Shown here: positions 1 to 5,248 of the stretch, one piece after another | Position numbering within the stretch: the stretch's first letter is position 1 | How the letters are laid out: each line of letters starts with the position of its first letter | NCBI GenBank assembly: GCA_016213455.1 | Contig: JACRAG010000371.1 | Span: forward strand, 1-5,444 | Direction: 5' to 3' | Origin: Anaerolineae bacterium | GTDB taxonomy: Bacteria > Chloroflexota > Anaerolineae > Anaerolineales > Anaerolineaceae | Length of the DNA: 5,444 bases | Program-made: the position numbers and the translations under genes | Notes under the pieces: model-generated | Told to the model about the DNA's origin: nothing | Seen by the model: only the letters and a program-made list of their open reading frames with translations | The model's database searches: none

Positions 1-1
1 C

Positions 2-676
2 TATGCCTATTTTGTGGCTGCGGCAGCCAGCGCTGCCAGCCCGTTGTGCGGACCGTGGCTGGCGCGTCTCTTTAAAGCGCCAGCAAATACCCTGCGCGGA
101 ATTGCTCTGGCTAAATTGTCGGACTCTGTGGTCACGGTGGGGGTGATCTTCTTTCTGGTCTTCCTGATCGGCATCCGGCCAGGCGAGGTTTTCCTGCAGT
201 GGGGTAATTTGACGGTCGGGTTGGTGGTGGGGTTGAGCGCATTTGCGGTTTTTGCCAGCCTGGCCTACCGCCAGTACGCGACTTTTGGCCTGGGCGACGG
301 TGTGCTGCGGTCGCTGCTGCCCTGGATTCTGGTATTTGTCTTCTCCAATGCTTTCATGGAAGAACTCTGGATGCGGGGTATCTTTTTGGGGCTGCTTGAC
401 GCGCTGATGGGACCCTGGGGAGCGCTGGTGGCGACCTCGCTGGTGTTCACCGCGGCGCACCTGGGCGTCACCTATATGACCGGCGCAGAGAAGCTGCGTT
501 TTTTGTTCATCCTGCTGCCGCTGGCGCTGGCCTGGGGATTTTTGATGCAGTGGACGGGAAGCCTGCTGGGGTCCACCCTGTTCCATGCGGGCGGCGACTT
601 GTTGATCATCAACGGGTTTGTCGGCGCGCTTTACGGTAAACCTGCCGAACAGACCGCCCAGCCCAGCCCGGCCTGA
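2..676 (+). CDS. CPBP-family intramembrane metalloprotease, 5'-truncated by the window edge
   Basis: The reading frame is open back to the first base of the window, so the true start probably lies upstream. A GTG at 14 is the first possible start inside, but it has no ribosome binding site. Counting from that GTG (220 residues), the three conserved motifs of the CPBP (CAAX protease and bacteriocin-processing, formerly Abi) family are all present: EELWMR with E116, E117 and R121; FTAAH ending in H149; and HAGGD with H191 and D195. In this family these residues form the active site of a glutamate-type intramembrane protease. Hydrophobic segments lie near residues 38-55, 66-85, 100-115, 133-150, 161-178 and 184-206, so the protein is an integral membrane protein. 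The polar Ala/Gln/Pro tail after residue 208 is probably cytoplasmic or disordered. The substrate is unknown; family members include CAAX-prenyl endopeptidases and bacteriocin-immunity proteins. Family assignment is firm, biological role open. Confidence 0.88.
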   Translation, partial: YAYFVAAAASAASPLCGPWLARLFKAPANTLRGIALAKLSDSVVTVGVIFFLVFLIGIRPGEVFLQWGNLTVGLVVGLSAFAVFASLAYRQYATFGLGDGVLRSLLPWILVFVFSNAFMEELWMRGIFLGLLDALMGPWGALVATSLVFTAAHLGVTYMTGAEKLRFLFILLPLALAWGFLMQWTGSLLGSTLFHAGGDLLIINGFVGALYGKPAEQTAQPSPA

Positions 677-715
677 ACGTTTTTTTTCTGCAGTATTCCG
701 CAGGAGATAGAAATC

Positions 716-724
716 TGGTATTCT
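716..724 (+). promoter_or_regulatory. Extended -10 promoter, probably giving a leaderless mRNA
   Basis: TGGTATTCT holds the TG of an extended -10 element (716-717) and a TATTCT -10 hexamer (719-724). Only 7 bases separate the hexamer from the ATG at 732, which would put the transcript start at or next to the ATG. No usable Shine-Dalgarno fits: AGGAG at 702-706 is 25 bases away and AGAAG at 725-729 is 2 bases away. The -35 position at 17-base spacing reads TTCCGC, which is poor, but extended -10 promoters can work without a good -35. Confidence 0.5.
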
Positions 725-731
725 AGAAGCT

Positions 732-1415
732 ATGAAAATCCCTGATTACTGGCTTAACCGTCCTCCCTCCAAGCTGGATGACCAGACTCGTGAGGCATTT
801 CATGCGCTTTGGGAAGCGCAGGTTGCTCCGGGTGGCAACCGTGAGGTGGAATACACGCTGACAGCGCCGCGCTGGCAGTTCCTGTGCTACCTGACGGACC
901 ACCTGGGTGTCGCCGTGCATGGTTCGGCTGCCACCGATATTGCGGTTTTCGAGCCGCGCCAGTCCAAGGATGAGAACCCCTTTGGCAACCAGAAGGCGGT
1001 TTATGCCGCAGCTGACGGGTTGTGGGCGATGTTTTACGCCATCCTTGACCGGAAGCGTTTCCCGATGTCACTCAACAATGCCTGTGTGCGTCTGTCCGAC
1101 CGCAGTGGACAGATGAGTGACCCGATGTATGTCTTCTCGATCAGCAAGGCGGCGCTGGTGCAGCAGCCCTGGGCTAGAGGAATGGTGTATATATTGCCGA
1201 TGGATACCTTTGTGCGCCAGCCGGCCCTTCCTTTTGGTGAGATGGAAGTGCATGTGCCGCAGCTGGCCAGCCTGGAACCGGTGACGCCACTGGCGCGGCT
1301 GGCGGTGTGGCCGGAGGATTTTCCCTTTCTCCATACCATTCGCGGACACGACGACGCACGCTGGCAGGAATACGTCACCGCCTTGAACACTGCAGGCCCA
1401 TGGCCGGATGATTGA
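732..1415 (+). CDS. Uncharacterised protein with ADP-ribosyltransferase-like H-Y-(E) pattern
   Basis: I do not recognise a named family for this 227-residue soluble protein, which has no signal peptide or membrane segment. The central region is informative. An HGS triplet (H63-G64-S65) ends a hydrophobic strand (LGVAVHGS). It is followed by FEPR (73-76), a loop, then AVYAA with Y91 and a helix ending in Y102. The spacing Y91-x10-Y102 after an H-G-S/T is the signature of the H-Y-E class of ADP-ribosyltransferase folds (diphtheria toxin/PARP type), in which the His and first Tyr grip NAD+. A candidate for the third residue is E170 or E172 in the strand GEMEVHVP, followed by a V-x-P...L-x-V-x-x-E-D-F-P stretch (183-198). 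The fold assignment is inferred from the pattern only. The ATG at 732 is the first in-frame start and sits just after a -10 box. Its last codons overlap the yqeK-like gene by 8 bases, implying co-transcription and coupled translation. Enzyme activity, if any, is unproven. Confidence 0.85.
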   Translation: MKIPDYWLNRPPSKLDDQTREAFHALWEAQVAPGGNREVEYTLTAPRWQFLCYLTDHLGVAVHGSAATDIAVFEPRQSKDENPFGNQKAVYAAADGLWAMFYAILDRKRFPMSLNNACVRLSDRSGQMSDPMYVFSISKAALVQQPWARGMVYILPMDTFVRQPALPFGEMEVHVPQLASLEPVTPLARLAVWPEDFPFLHTIRGHDDARWQEYVTALNTAGPWPDD

Positions 1416-2043
1416 GACCGGATCGCCATCCCTGGAAGACTGGCTGGACGGGCTGGCGCAGGGGGTTGTCTTCAACGGTGACGTCGCCGCAGATGCGGCG
1501 GCGCTGCTGCTGCGCCACGGGCGCGAACATACGCTGGCGCACTGCGCGCGGGTGGCAGGCGAGGCGCGCCGCCTTGCAGAACGCTGGGGGGTGAACGCAG
1601 CGGCGGCGGAGACCGCCGGCTGGCTGCATGATATCAGCGCGGTGGTGCCTCCCAATCAGCGATTGTGGGCTGCGGAGCAGGCCGGTCTGGAAGTCCTTCC
1701 GGAAGAGCGGCAAGTGCCGGCAATCCTGCACCAGAAACTCTCAGTGGTGCTTGCCAAAACTTTGTTCTCGGTCAGCGACCCGGCGGTATTGAGCGCCATT
1801 GGCTGCCATACCACCTTGAAAGCCGGCGCTTCTGCATTCGATCAGGTTGTATTTCTATCAGACAAACTGGTCTGGGATCAGTCGGGAGATCCACCTTACC
1901 AGGCAGCGCTGCGCGCGGCGCTTGAACACTCACTGGAGGCGGCATCCCTGGTTTTCCTGAACTACCTGTGGTCGCAGCGCGACCAGCTGCCGGTGCTGCA
2001 CCCATGGACTGCGGCAGCCTATGCTGATCTGATGCAGCGGTGA
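1408..2043 (+). CDS. yqeK: YqeK-like HD-domain hydrolase (probable symmetrical Ap4A hydrolase)
   Basis: This 211-residue protein carries the ordered metal-binding residues of YqeK-type HD hydrolases: H45 in LAHCARVA, the H74-D75 pair in WLHDIS, H108 in ILHQK, H134 in GCHTT, and D152-K153 in FLSDKL. The order HC..VA / LLHD / LH / I..HT / DK is that of YqeK, which in other bacteria binds iron and splits diadenosine tetraphosphate into two ADP, limiting this stress-linked dinucleotide. The first 30 or so residues are extra relative to the compact family core. The ATG at 1408 lies 8 bases inside the end of the upstream gene with no good ribosome binding site, so translation probably depends on ribosomes finishing that gene. 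yqeK is often found beside nadD and rsfS; here neither is visible and the partner is instead the ART-like protein. The gene ends 12 bases from the convergent UbiA gene. A different HD-phosphohydrolase substrate cannot be excluded. Confidence 0.85.
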   Translation: MIETGSPSLEDWLDGLAQGVVFNGDVAADAAALLLRHGREHTLAHCARVAGEARRLAERWGVNAAAAETAGWLHDISAVVPPNQRLWAAEQAGLEVLPEERQVPAILHQKLSVVLAKTLFSVSDPAVLSAIGCHTTLKAGASAFDQVVFLSDKLVWDQSGDPPYQAALRAALEHSLEAASLVFLNYLWSQRDQLPVLHPWTAAAYADLMQR

Positions 2044-2055
2044 GAGAATCCCCGA

Positions 2056-2910
2056 TTAACCGAACCACAACCCCAACAGGAAAGCCAGCACGCCCAGGCT
2101 CATGCCCATATACACACCGCGCATGGCGTGCCGGCCGGCTTGCGGAGAGGGTGCACGCCACAGGCGATAGCTGAAGAAAACAATCAGCGAGTCGGTGATC
2201 AGGAAGATTACCAGGTATGTCGTGCCCAGCCAGCCCATCCAGACCGGTACCAGGCTGAGCGGGATGACCAGGCTCCACAGTCCGATCGCGAGAGTCAGGG
2301 CAAAGCGCCGCCCCATCAGCAGCGGGATGGAGCGCGTGCCGCGCTTTTTGTCGCCTTCCATGTCCATTGTGTCCCCGGCGATTTCCTCGCCCAGGTCGAT
2401 CAGAAAAGCGATGCCGGCGAAGGTCCACACCAACCCGTTCCAGGGCTCCTGCACGGTCATTGCGCCAAAGATGAAGGTGAATGCCACCGAGACCGCCACC
2501 ATCAGGTTGCCGGGCAGTCCCGATTCTTTAAATCGCCAGTTGTAGAGAAAGCCGATTACCCAGAAGAGTAAGCCGACTGCCAGGATATCGACGCCCAGCG
2601 CCAGGGCTGCGCCCAGGCCAACCAGGCTGGTGATCGCGGTCAGCACAATCACATCCCGCGGGGTGACCCTGCCGGAAGGCAGCGGGCGCTGCGGGTGGTT
2701 CACCCGGTCCACTTCATAATCAAACAGGTCGTTGAGGATCAAGGCTGAGGCGGAGATGGTAAAGACGCTGAGAAAGCCGAGGATCGCCACTGGCACAGGG
2801 GGGACGCGCCCACCCGCCAGAACCTGCCCCATCAACACGCACACCCCGGCTGCCGCCGGTAATTCAGGGCGGAACAGGCCGATTAAACCGCGGATTTTTT
2901 GAGAGAACAT
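2056..2910 (-). CDS. UbiA-family prenyltransferase, DGGGP synthase-like
   Basis: From the ATG at 2910 this is a 284-residue polytopic membrane enzyme of the UbiA superfamily, which transfers a polyprenyl group from its diphosphate to an acceptor. The first Asp-rich motif is NDLFDYEVD (N60, D61, D64, D68), followed by the conserved RPLPSG (75-80). The second is D172-x2-EE-x3-D180-x2-D183-x3-D187, followed by GTRSIP. YNWRFKESGLPGNLMVA (123-139) resembles the group that includes geranylgeranylglycerol-phosphate geranylgeranyltransferase, but quinone, chlorophyll or heme-side-chain enzymes share the same motifs, so the acceptor is not assigned. About eight or nine hydrophobic segments are seen. 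The frame stays open to an ATG at 2976, but those 22 residues are polar and unlike the family. The inner ATG begins MFSQKIRGLIGLFRPELP, a typical UbiA start, and sits 6 bases after TATAAT. The gene converges on yqeK with a 12-base gap and diverges from the cupin. Confidence 0.9.
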   Translation of the reverse strand: MFSQKIRGLIGLFRPELPAAAGVCVLMGQVLAGGRVPPVPVAILGFLSVFTISASALILNDLFDYEVDRVNHPQRPLPSGRVTPRDVIVLTAITSLVGLGAALALGVDILAVGLLFWVIGFLYNWRFKESGLPGNLMVAVSVAFTFIFGAMTVQEPWNGLVWTFAGIAFLIDLGEEIAGDTMDMEGDKKRGTRSIPLLMGRRFALTLAIGLWSLVIPLSLVPVWMGWLGTTYLVIFLITDSLIVFFSYRLWRAPSPQAGRHAMRGVYMGMSLGVLAFLLGLWFG

Positions 2911-2916
2911 AGTACG

Positions 2917-2922
2917 ATTATA
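2917..2922 (-). promoter_or_regulatory. Consensus -10 box (TATAAT) for a leaderless ubiA-like transcript
   Basis: On the - strand a perfect TATAAT is followed by 6 bases (CGTACT) and then the ATG at 2910. This spacing puts the expected transcription start on the A of the start codon, and no Shine-Dalgarno is present. It therefore supports both the 2910 start and a leaderless mRNA. The -35 position at 17-base spacing (2940-2945) reads GGATCG, unlike TTGACA, and is one arm of a dyad, so the promoter may depend on a bound regulator. Confidence 0.6.
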
Positions 2923-2926
2923 GACT

Positions 2927-2945
2927 GGATCGAAAAGAACGATCC
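2927..2945. promoter_or_regulatory. Candidate operator 1: dyad GGATCG-N7-CGATCC
   Basis: Perfect 6-base arms surround a 7-base A-rich spacer. The dyad begins 4 bases upstream of the ubiA-like -10 box and covers its whole spacer and -35 region. It matches a second dyad 29 bases away in the same GGAT-N11-ATCC design. No regulator is identified. The position would allow either repression of the ubiA-like gene or activation of its poor -35 promoter. Confidence 0.5.
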
Positions 2946-2954
2946 CCGAAGCAA

Positions 2955-2975
2955 TGGATTTTGTGTGGAAATCCA
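2955..2975. promoter_or_regulatory. Candidate operator 2: dyad TGGATTT-N7-AAATCCA
   Basis: Perfect 7-base arms surround the spacer TGTGTGG. The core GGAT (2956-2959) and ATCC (2971-2974) are again separated by 11 bases, exactly as in the dyad at 2927-2945. It lies 45-65 bases upstream of the ubiA-like ATG and 40-60 bases upstream of the cupin ATG, so it could act on either divergent gene. Confidence 0.5.
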
Positions 2976-3002
2976 ACCGATACTCGTGAACCGGCTGGCA
3001 TT

Positions 3003-3008
3003 GGGAGG
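3003..3008 (+). promoter_or_regulatory. Strong ribosome binding site deciding the cupin start
   Basis: GGGAGG lies 6 bases upstream of the ATG at 3015. This favours that ATG over the in-frame ATG at 2961, which would add 18 non-conserved residues, lie inside the operator 2 dyad, and has no such site. Confidence 0.8.
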
Positions 3009-3014
3009 CGAGCG

Positions 3015-3371
3015 ATGGATGTGATCAACCTGGAACAAAAATTTGGCCTTTTCGCGGAGCGCTGGAGCCCGCGCATTGTAGCAGAATTGAATGAATCCTT
3101 TGTAAAACTGGCCAAACTGCAGGGCGAATTTGTCTGGCACCAGCATGAGAACGAGGATGAGCTGTTTCTGGTGGTGAAAGGGCGCCTGCTGATCAAACTG
3201 CGCGACCGGGATGTGTGGCTTGGAGAGGGTGAGATGGTGGTGATTCCACGCGGTGTGGAGCACTGTCCTGTTGCGGAGGAGGAAGTGCATGTGCTGCTGC
3301 TGGAACCCAAAAGCACACGCAACACTGGAGATGTGCTGAACGAGCGCACGGTGGCAGCGCAGTGGATTTAA
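3015..3371 (+). CDS. Small single-domain cupin protein
   Basis: This 118-residue cytoplasmic protein is a single conserved beta-barrel cupin. Motif 1 runs from G37 to G56 as G-x4-HQH-x4-E-x6-G, giving metal ligands H42, H44 and E49. Motif 2 runs from G72 as G-x5-PRG-x2-H with H83. All four usual metal ligands are therefore present, so a metal-bound protein is expected. The C-terminal stretch LEPKSTRNTGDV is common in short cupins annotated only by fold. Cupins of this size include isomerases, dioxygenases and small-molecule binders, and nothing here selects among them. It is transcribed divergently from the ubiA-like gene across a region with two candidate operators, so it could be co-regulated with it. 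No promoter for it is convincing. It converges on the lipoprotein gene with 63 bases between the stops. Confidence 0.9.
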   Translation: MDVINLEQKFGLFAERWSPRIVAELNESFVKLAKLQGEFVWHQHENEDELFLVVKGRLLIKLRDRDVWLGEGEMVVIPRGVEHCPVAEEEVHVLLLEPKSTRNTGDVLNERTVAAQWI

Positions 3372-3423
3372 GGAATGATTGTGTGAAGCTTCGCTGCTCT
3401 TCTCTGGAAGACTCTTCTTTCTC

Positions 3424-3438
3424 CTGAATGGTATTCAG
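3424..3438. repeat. Small perfect inverted repeat in the convergent gap
   Basis: CTGAAT-GGT-ATTCAG gives a 6-base stem with a 3-base loop between the cupin and lipoprotein genes. The stop codon of the lipoprotein gene (3435-3437 on the - strand) lies inside one arm. There is no T-run after it on either strand, so it is not a standard intrinsic terminator. It could protect a 3' end or be chance. Confidence 0.35.
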
Positions 3439-4598
3439 CGCAGGGTAAACGATTGCAGCACGCAAGCTGCTCCGCCTTTCGTCACGTAGAATTCCCAGTT
3501 GTTTTGTAGAAAAGTAATTTCGGATGTGGTTTCACTGGTCTTAACCTGATAAAGATTGGCCCACACCTTTTCATAGCGTAGTTGTTCATCGCCGCTGCCC
3601 AGGGTGACACCGCCGGCATCGAAGACGATGGACAGCTCGACTATCGGGTTTGCCAGTGCGCTGTCGCATACACAATCTGCGCCGAGGATCTGGCAGGTAA
3701 CGGAATAAGTATGTGTCCCCTCATGTATCTTCTCTTCAGGTGTCAAATCATTACGCCCGGCGCCCGGCAGCATGGTGACAGTTGGACGGCGCGTCACTTC
3801 TGCCAGGACCGGCGAAGGAGTAGAGGTTTCACTGGTCGGGTAGGGTGTCCAGGTGGCGAACGGCGTGCGCGTGGAAGTGCGATATCGTGTTGGCGTTAAA
3901 GTGGCATTGGGTGTTGAAGAACCAGCTGGCATTTGGGGAAAATATTTAAGATAACGGTCGTTCGTCATCAACATCATCATGGCTGGATCCCGTTCTGCGA
4001 TGCGTTGGTCCATAGTTTTTTCTTGAACCGCCCGACCGGTTGAATCTAATATAATCGATTGGCCCGCCGGCAATGTCAAGCTGCCGCCAGCACTGTTAAC
4101 AAAAGCCTTGTCCTGAACACAGGTGACAATCGCACTATCAGTTTGACTGTCCATGGTAACCAGCATGGCTGAGCCTTGGATGACTGCGATGGTTTCATTG
4201 GGGAGACTGATTTCTATATAGCCTGCCCCCAGCGTTTGCTCGGCGACAACCAGAATGCTTCCGTTTTGCAGGTTCAGGCGAGTGGTGGTGAGATCGGATG
4301 TGGAAGATAGTTTCTCCGCGGTCAGGCTGGCCTGGGGACCGAGGACGAGCAGGCTGCGCGTGTCACGCAGTTCGGCGAAGGATTTCTCCCCGATGGTGCG
4401 GATTTGATCGCCGGGGTATACAGATTGACTATCTTGCAGTGGTTGATAGCTGTTTTTTCCGGCGGGCTGGATTTCAACCTGCCCACCAATCGCACTCACC
4501 TCCAGCGATAACCCATCCATTGTCGGAGTGGCATTCTGACAGGCGTTGACACAGAAAATGATTGTCAACATCAACTTGAGCAATCCTTTGTGTCGCAT
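3435..4598 (-). CDS. FecR-domain lipoprotein with Thr/Pro linker and unassigned C-terminal domain
   Basis: This 387-residue protein begins with a short signal sequence (K4, K8, then a hydrophobic core) and a lipobox-like VNAC ending at C20, so it is probably a lipid-anchored, cell-surface protein. Residues about 33-190 look like a FecR domain, a beta-rich module: GGQVEI near 38, PGDQIRT at 62-68, a strand LLVLGP, LNLQNGSILV near 108-117, an AVIQGS turn at 138-143, and LPAGQS near 176-181. It stands alone, with no transmembrane anti-sigma segment or sigma-factor neighbour, so signalling to a sigma factor is not implied. A Thr/Pro/Ser-rich linker spans roughly 227-275. The last 95 or so residues form a second, beta-rich domain with C302, C309, C311 and C379 that I cannot assign. 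The start is fixed by a perfect AGGAGG 4 bases upstream. Base composition is visibly less GC-rich than the flanking genes. Function is unknown; adhesion or ligand sensing at the surface is a guess. Confidence 0.9.
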   Translation of the reverse strand: MRHKGLLKLMLTIIFCVNACQNATPTMDGLSLEVSAIGGQVEIQPAGKNSYQPLQDSQSVYPGDQIRTIGEKSFAELRDTRSLLVLGPQASLTAEKLSSTSDLTTTRLNLQNGSILVVAEQTLGAGYIEISLPNETIAVIQGSAMLVTMDSQTDSAIVTCVQDKAFVNSAGGSLTLPAGQSIILDSTGRAVQEKTMDQRIAERDPAMMMLMTNDRYLKYFPQMPAGSSTPNATLTPTRYRTSTRTPFATWTPYPTSETSTPSPVLAEVTRRPTVTMLPGAGRNDLTPEEKIHEGTHTYSVTCQILGADCVCDSALANPIVELSIVFDAGGVTLGSGDEQLRYEKVWANLYQVKTSETTSEITFLQNNWEFYVTKGGAACVLQSFTLR

Positions 4599-4602
4599 TT
4601 CC

Positions 4603-4608
4603 CCTCCT
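4603..4608 (-). promoter_or_regulatory. Perfect Shine-Dalgarno for the FecR lipoprotein
   Basis: On the - strand AGGAGG, within GAGGAGGGG, stands 4 bases before the ATG at 4598. It is the strongest initiation site in the window and contrasts with the leaderless-looking starts at 732 and 2910. Confidence 0.85.
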
Positions 4609-4639
4609 CTACAATAGCAGAAAGAGATCCCTCGTTAAA

Positions 4640-4670
4640 ATTCTAGCATCTTTGTGCGTTTTTTCACCAA
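4640..4670 (-). promoter_or_regulatory. Promoter for the FecR lipoprotein (extended -10 TAGAAT)
   Basis: On the - strand TGCTAGAAT gives an extended -10 (TG at 4647-4648, TAGAAT at 4640-4645). A partial -35, TTGGTG (4665-4670), lies 19 bases upstream, which is longer than ideal. The predicted transcript start near 4633 leaves a leader of about 35 bases containing the Shine-Dalgarno. Confidence 0.5.
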
Positions 4671-4724
4671 TCCCTTTCATTGCGTTTACACTCGCTGAAT
4701 GTGTTCAAAACCTTCGACAAGATA

Positions 4725-4753
4725 TTGTTGGGGTCAACGAAACACTGTATTAT
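4725..4753 (+). promoter_or_regulatory. Promoter of the marR-DUF5519 unit
   Basis: TTGTTG (4725-4730) and TATTAT (4748-4753) are separated by exactly 17 bases, a good sigma-70-type spacing. The transcript start is expected near 4760, inside the first of two palindromes, so bound repressor would block the promoter directly. Confidence 0.6.
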
Positions 4754-4780
4754 TTCGATATCGAATATTTGGATATCGAG
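4754..4780. promoter_or_regulatory. Tandem palindromic operators, probable MarR autoregulatory site
   Basis: TTCGATATCGAA (4754-4765) is a perfect 12-base palindrome. TTGGATATCGAG (4769-4780) is a second copy differing at two of twelve positions, with the GATATCGA core unchanged. The centres are 15 bases apart. The first copy touches the -10 box and covers the expected transcript start; the second ends 9 bases before the ATG at 4790. MarR dimers typically bind such palindromes next to their own promoter, so autorepression is a reasonable inference. A MarR binding here might also affect the divergent lipoprotein promoter, although that start lies over 100 bases away. Confidence 0.65.
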
Positions 4781-4789
4781 AAAACAACT

Positions 4790-5248
4790 ATGCCCACTCA
4801 TCTGTCCGGAACACCCCAGGAAATCCGCGCTTTGGATACTTTCATCAAGCTGACCCGCTGCACCCAGGCGCTGCAGGCCCGGTTGTCTGATCGCGCGTCG
4901 ATCGACGACCTGACCCCCTCGCAGTTTGCCGTGCTCGAGGCGCTGTATCACCTGGGATCGTTGACCCAGGGTGAGGTGAGCGCCAAGCTGCTCAAGAGCG
5001 TCAGCAACATCACAACTGTGATTGACAATCTGGAGCGCGAGCAGTATGTGCGCCGCGAACGCTGCGCGCAGGACCGCCGGGTGATTCACGTGCATTTGAC
5101 CGAATCCGGCAGGGCCAAAATCGAGGCGGTGCTGCCCCGTCACGTCGCCGCGCTGGTGGCGGAAATGGACGTTCTCTCGGACAGTGAGTTGGAGACGCTG
5201 GGTGTGCTTTGCCGCAAATTAGGCAAAGGAAAGGAAGGTGCAGAATGA
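4790..5248 (+). CDS. MarR-family winged-helix transcriptional regulator
   Basis: From the ATG at 4790 this is a 152-residue protein of normal MarR length. Residues 11-35 form the first dimerisation helix. LTPSQFAVLEALYHLGSLTQGEVSAKLL is followed by the recognition helix around SVSNITTVIDNLER (70-83). The wing is marked by CAQDRRVIHVHLTESG (92-107), with the family's D-x-R and LTxxG. Helices 5-6 complete the dimer arm (108-146). The frame remains open to 4652, but that stretch contains the promoter and both operators and does not resemble MarR. The Shine-Dalgarno is weak (GAG about 9 bases upstream) and overlaps the second operator. MarR dimers repress target genes until a small ligand or oxidant releases them; C24, C92 and C141 make thiol sensing possible but unproven. 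The stop overlaps the start of the DUF5519 gene, which is therefore the most likely target along with marR itself. Confidence 0.92.
   Translation: MPTHLSGTPQEIRALDTFIKLTRCTQALQARLSDRASIDDLTPSQFAVLEALYHLGSLTQGEVSAKLLKSVSNITTVIDNLEREQYVRRERCAQDRRVIHVHLTESGRAKIEAVLPRHVAALVAEMDVLSDSELETLGVLCRKLGKGKEGAE

Noticed and set aside
680..703. T-run (680-687) after the CPBP gene as an intrinsic terminator, plus CTGC-N8-GCAG (688-703)
   Set aside because: Eight T residues follow the stop, but I found no stable GC-rich stem immediately before them, and the 4-base stem comes after the run, on the wrong side. A terminator here is possible but not supported.
1068..1655. Long open frames on the - strand across the ART-like and yqeK genes (1034-1429, 1068-1655, 1375-1731)
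   Set aside because: They have low-complexity Arg/Ala/Ser/Pro-rich translations with no motifs, and lie opposite genes with clear family residues. They are shadows in GC-rich DNA.
732..2043. Reading the ART-like/YqeK pair as a toxin-antitoxin system
   Set aside because: The second protein is a recognisable housekeeping-type hydrolase rather than an antitoxin, and nothing shows toxicity. The overlap only supports co-expression.
2047..2057. AATC-CCC-GATT hairpin in the 12-base gap between yqeK and the UbiA gene
   Set aside because: A 4-base stem without a T-run on either strand is too weak to call a terminator.
1772..2571. Open frames at 1772-2428 (-), 2128-2571 (+) and 2195-2545 (+) over the yqeK/UbiA junction
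   Set aside because: They overlap UbiA motifs in another frame and show no recognisable domain or start signals.
2911..2976. N-terminal extension of the UbiA protein to an ATG at 2976
   Set aside because: The extra 22 residues are unlike the family. The region holds TATAAT and dyads, and the ATG at 2910 fits both family and promoter.
3372..3434. Bidirectional terminator between the cupin and lipoprotein genes
   Set aside because: GAAGCTTC and GAAG-ACT-CTTC are short and lack proper T-tracts; only the CTGAAT/ATTCAG repeat is notable, and it is not a standard terminator.
4298..4549. + strand open frame opposite the FecR domain
   Set aside because: It is antisense to a gene with a perfect Shine-Dalgarno, promoter and clear domain structure; its translation has no recognisable features.
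4652..4789. N-terminal extension of the MarR protein to 4652
   Set aside because: This stretch contains the -35/-10 pair and both palindromes, and its translation does not resemble MarR proteins.
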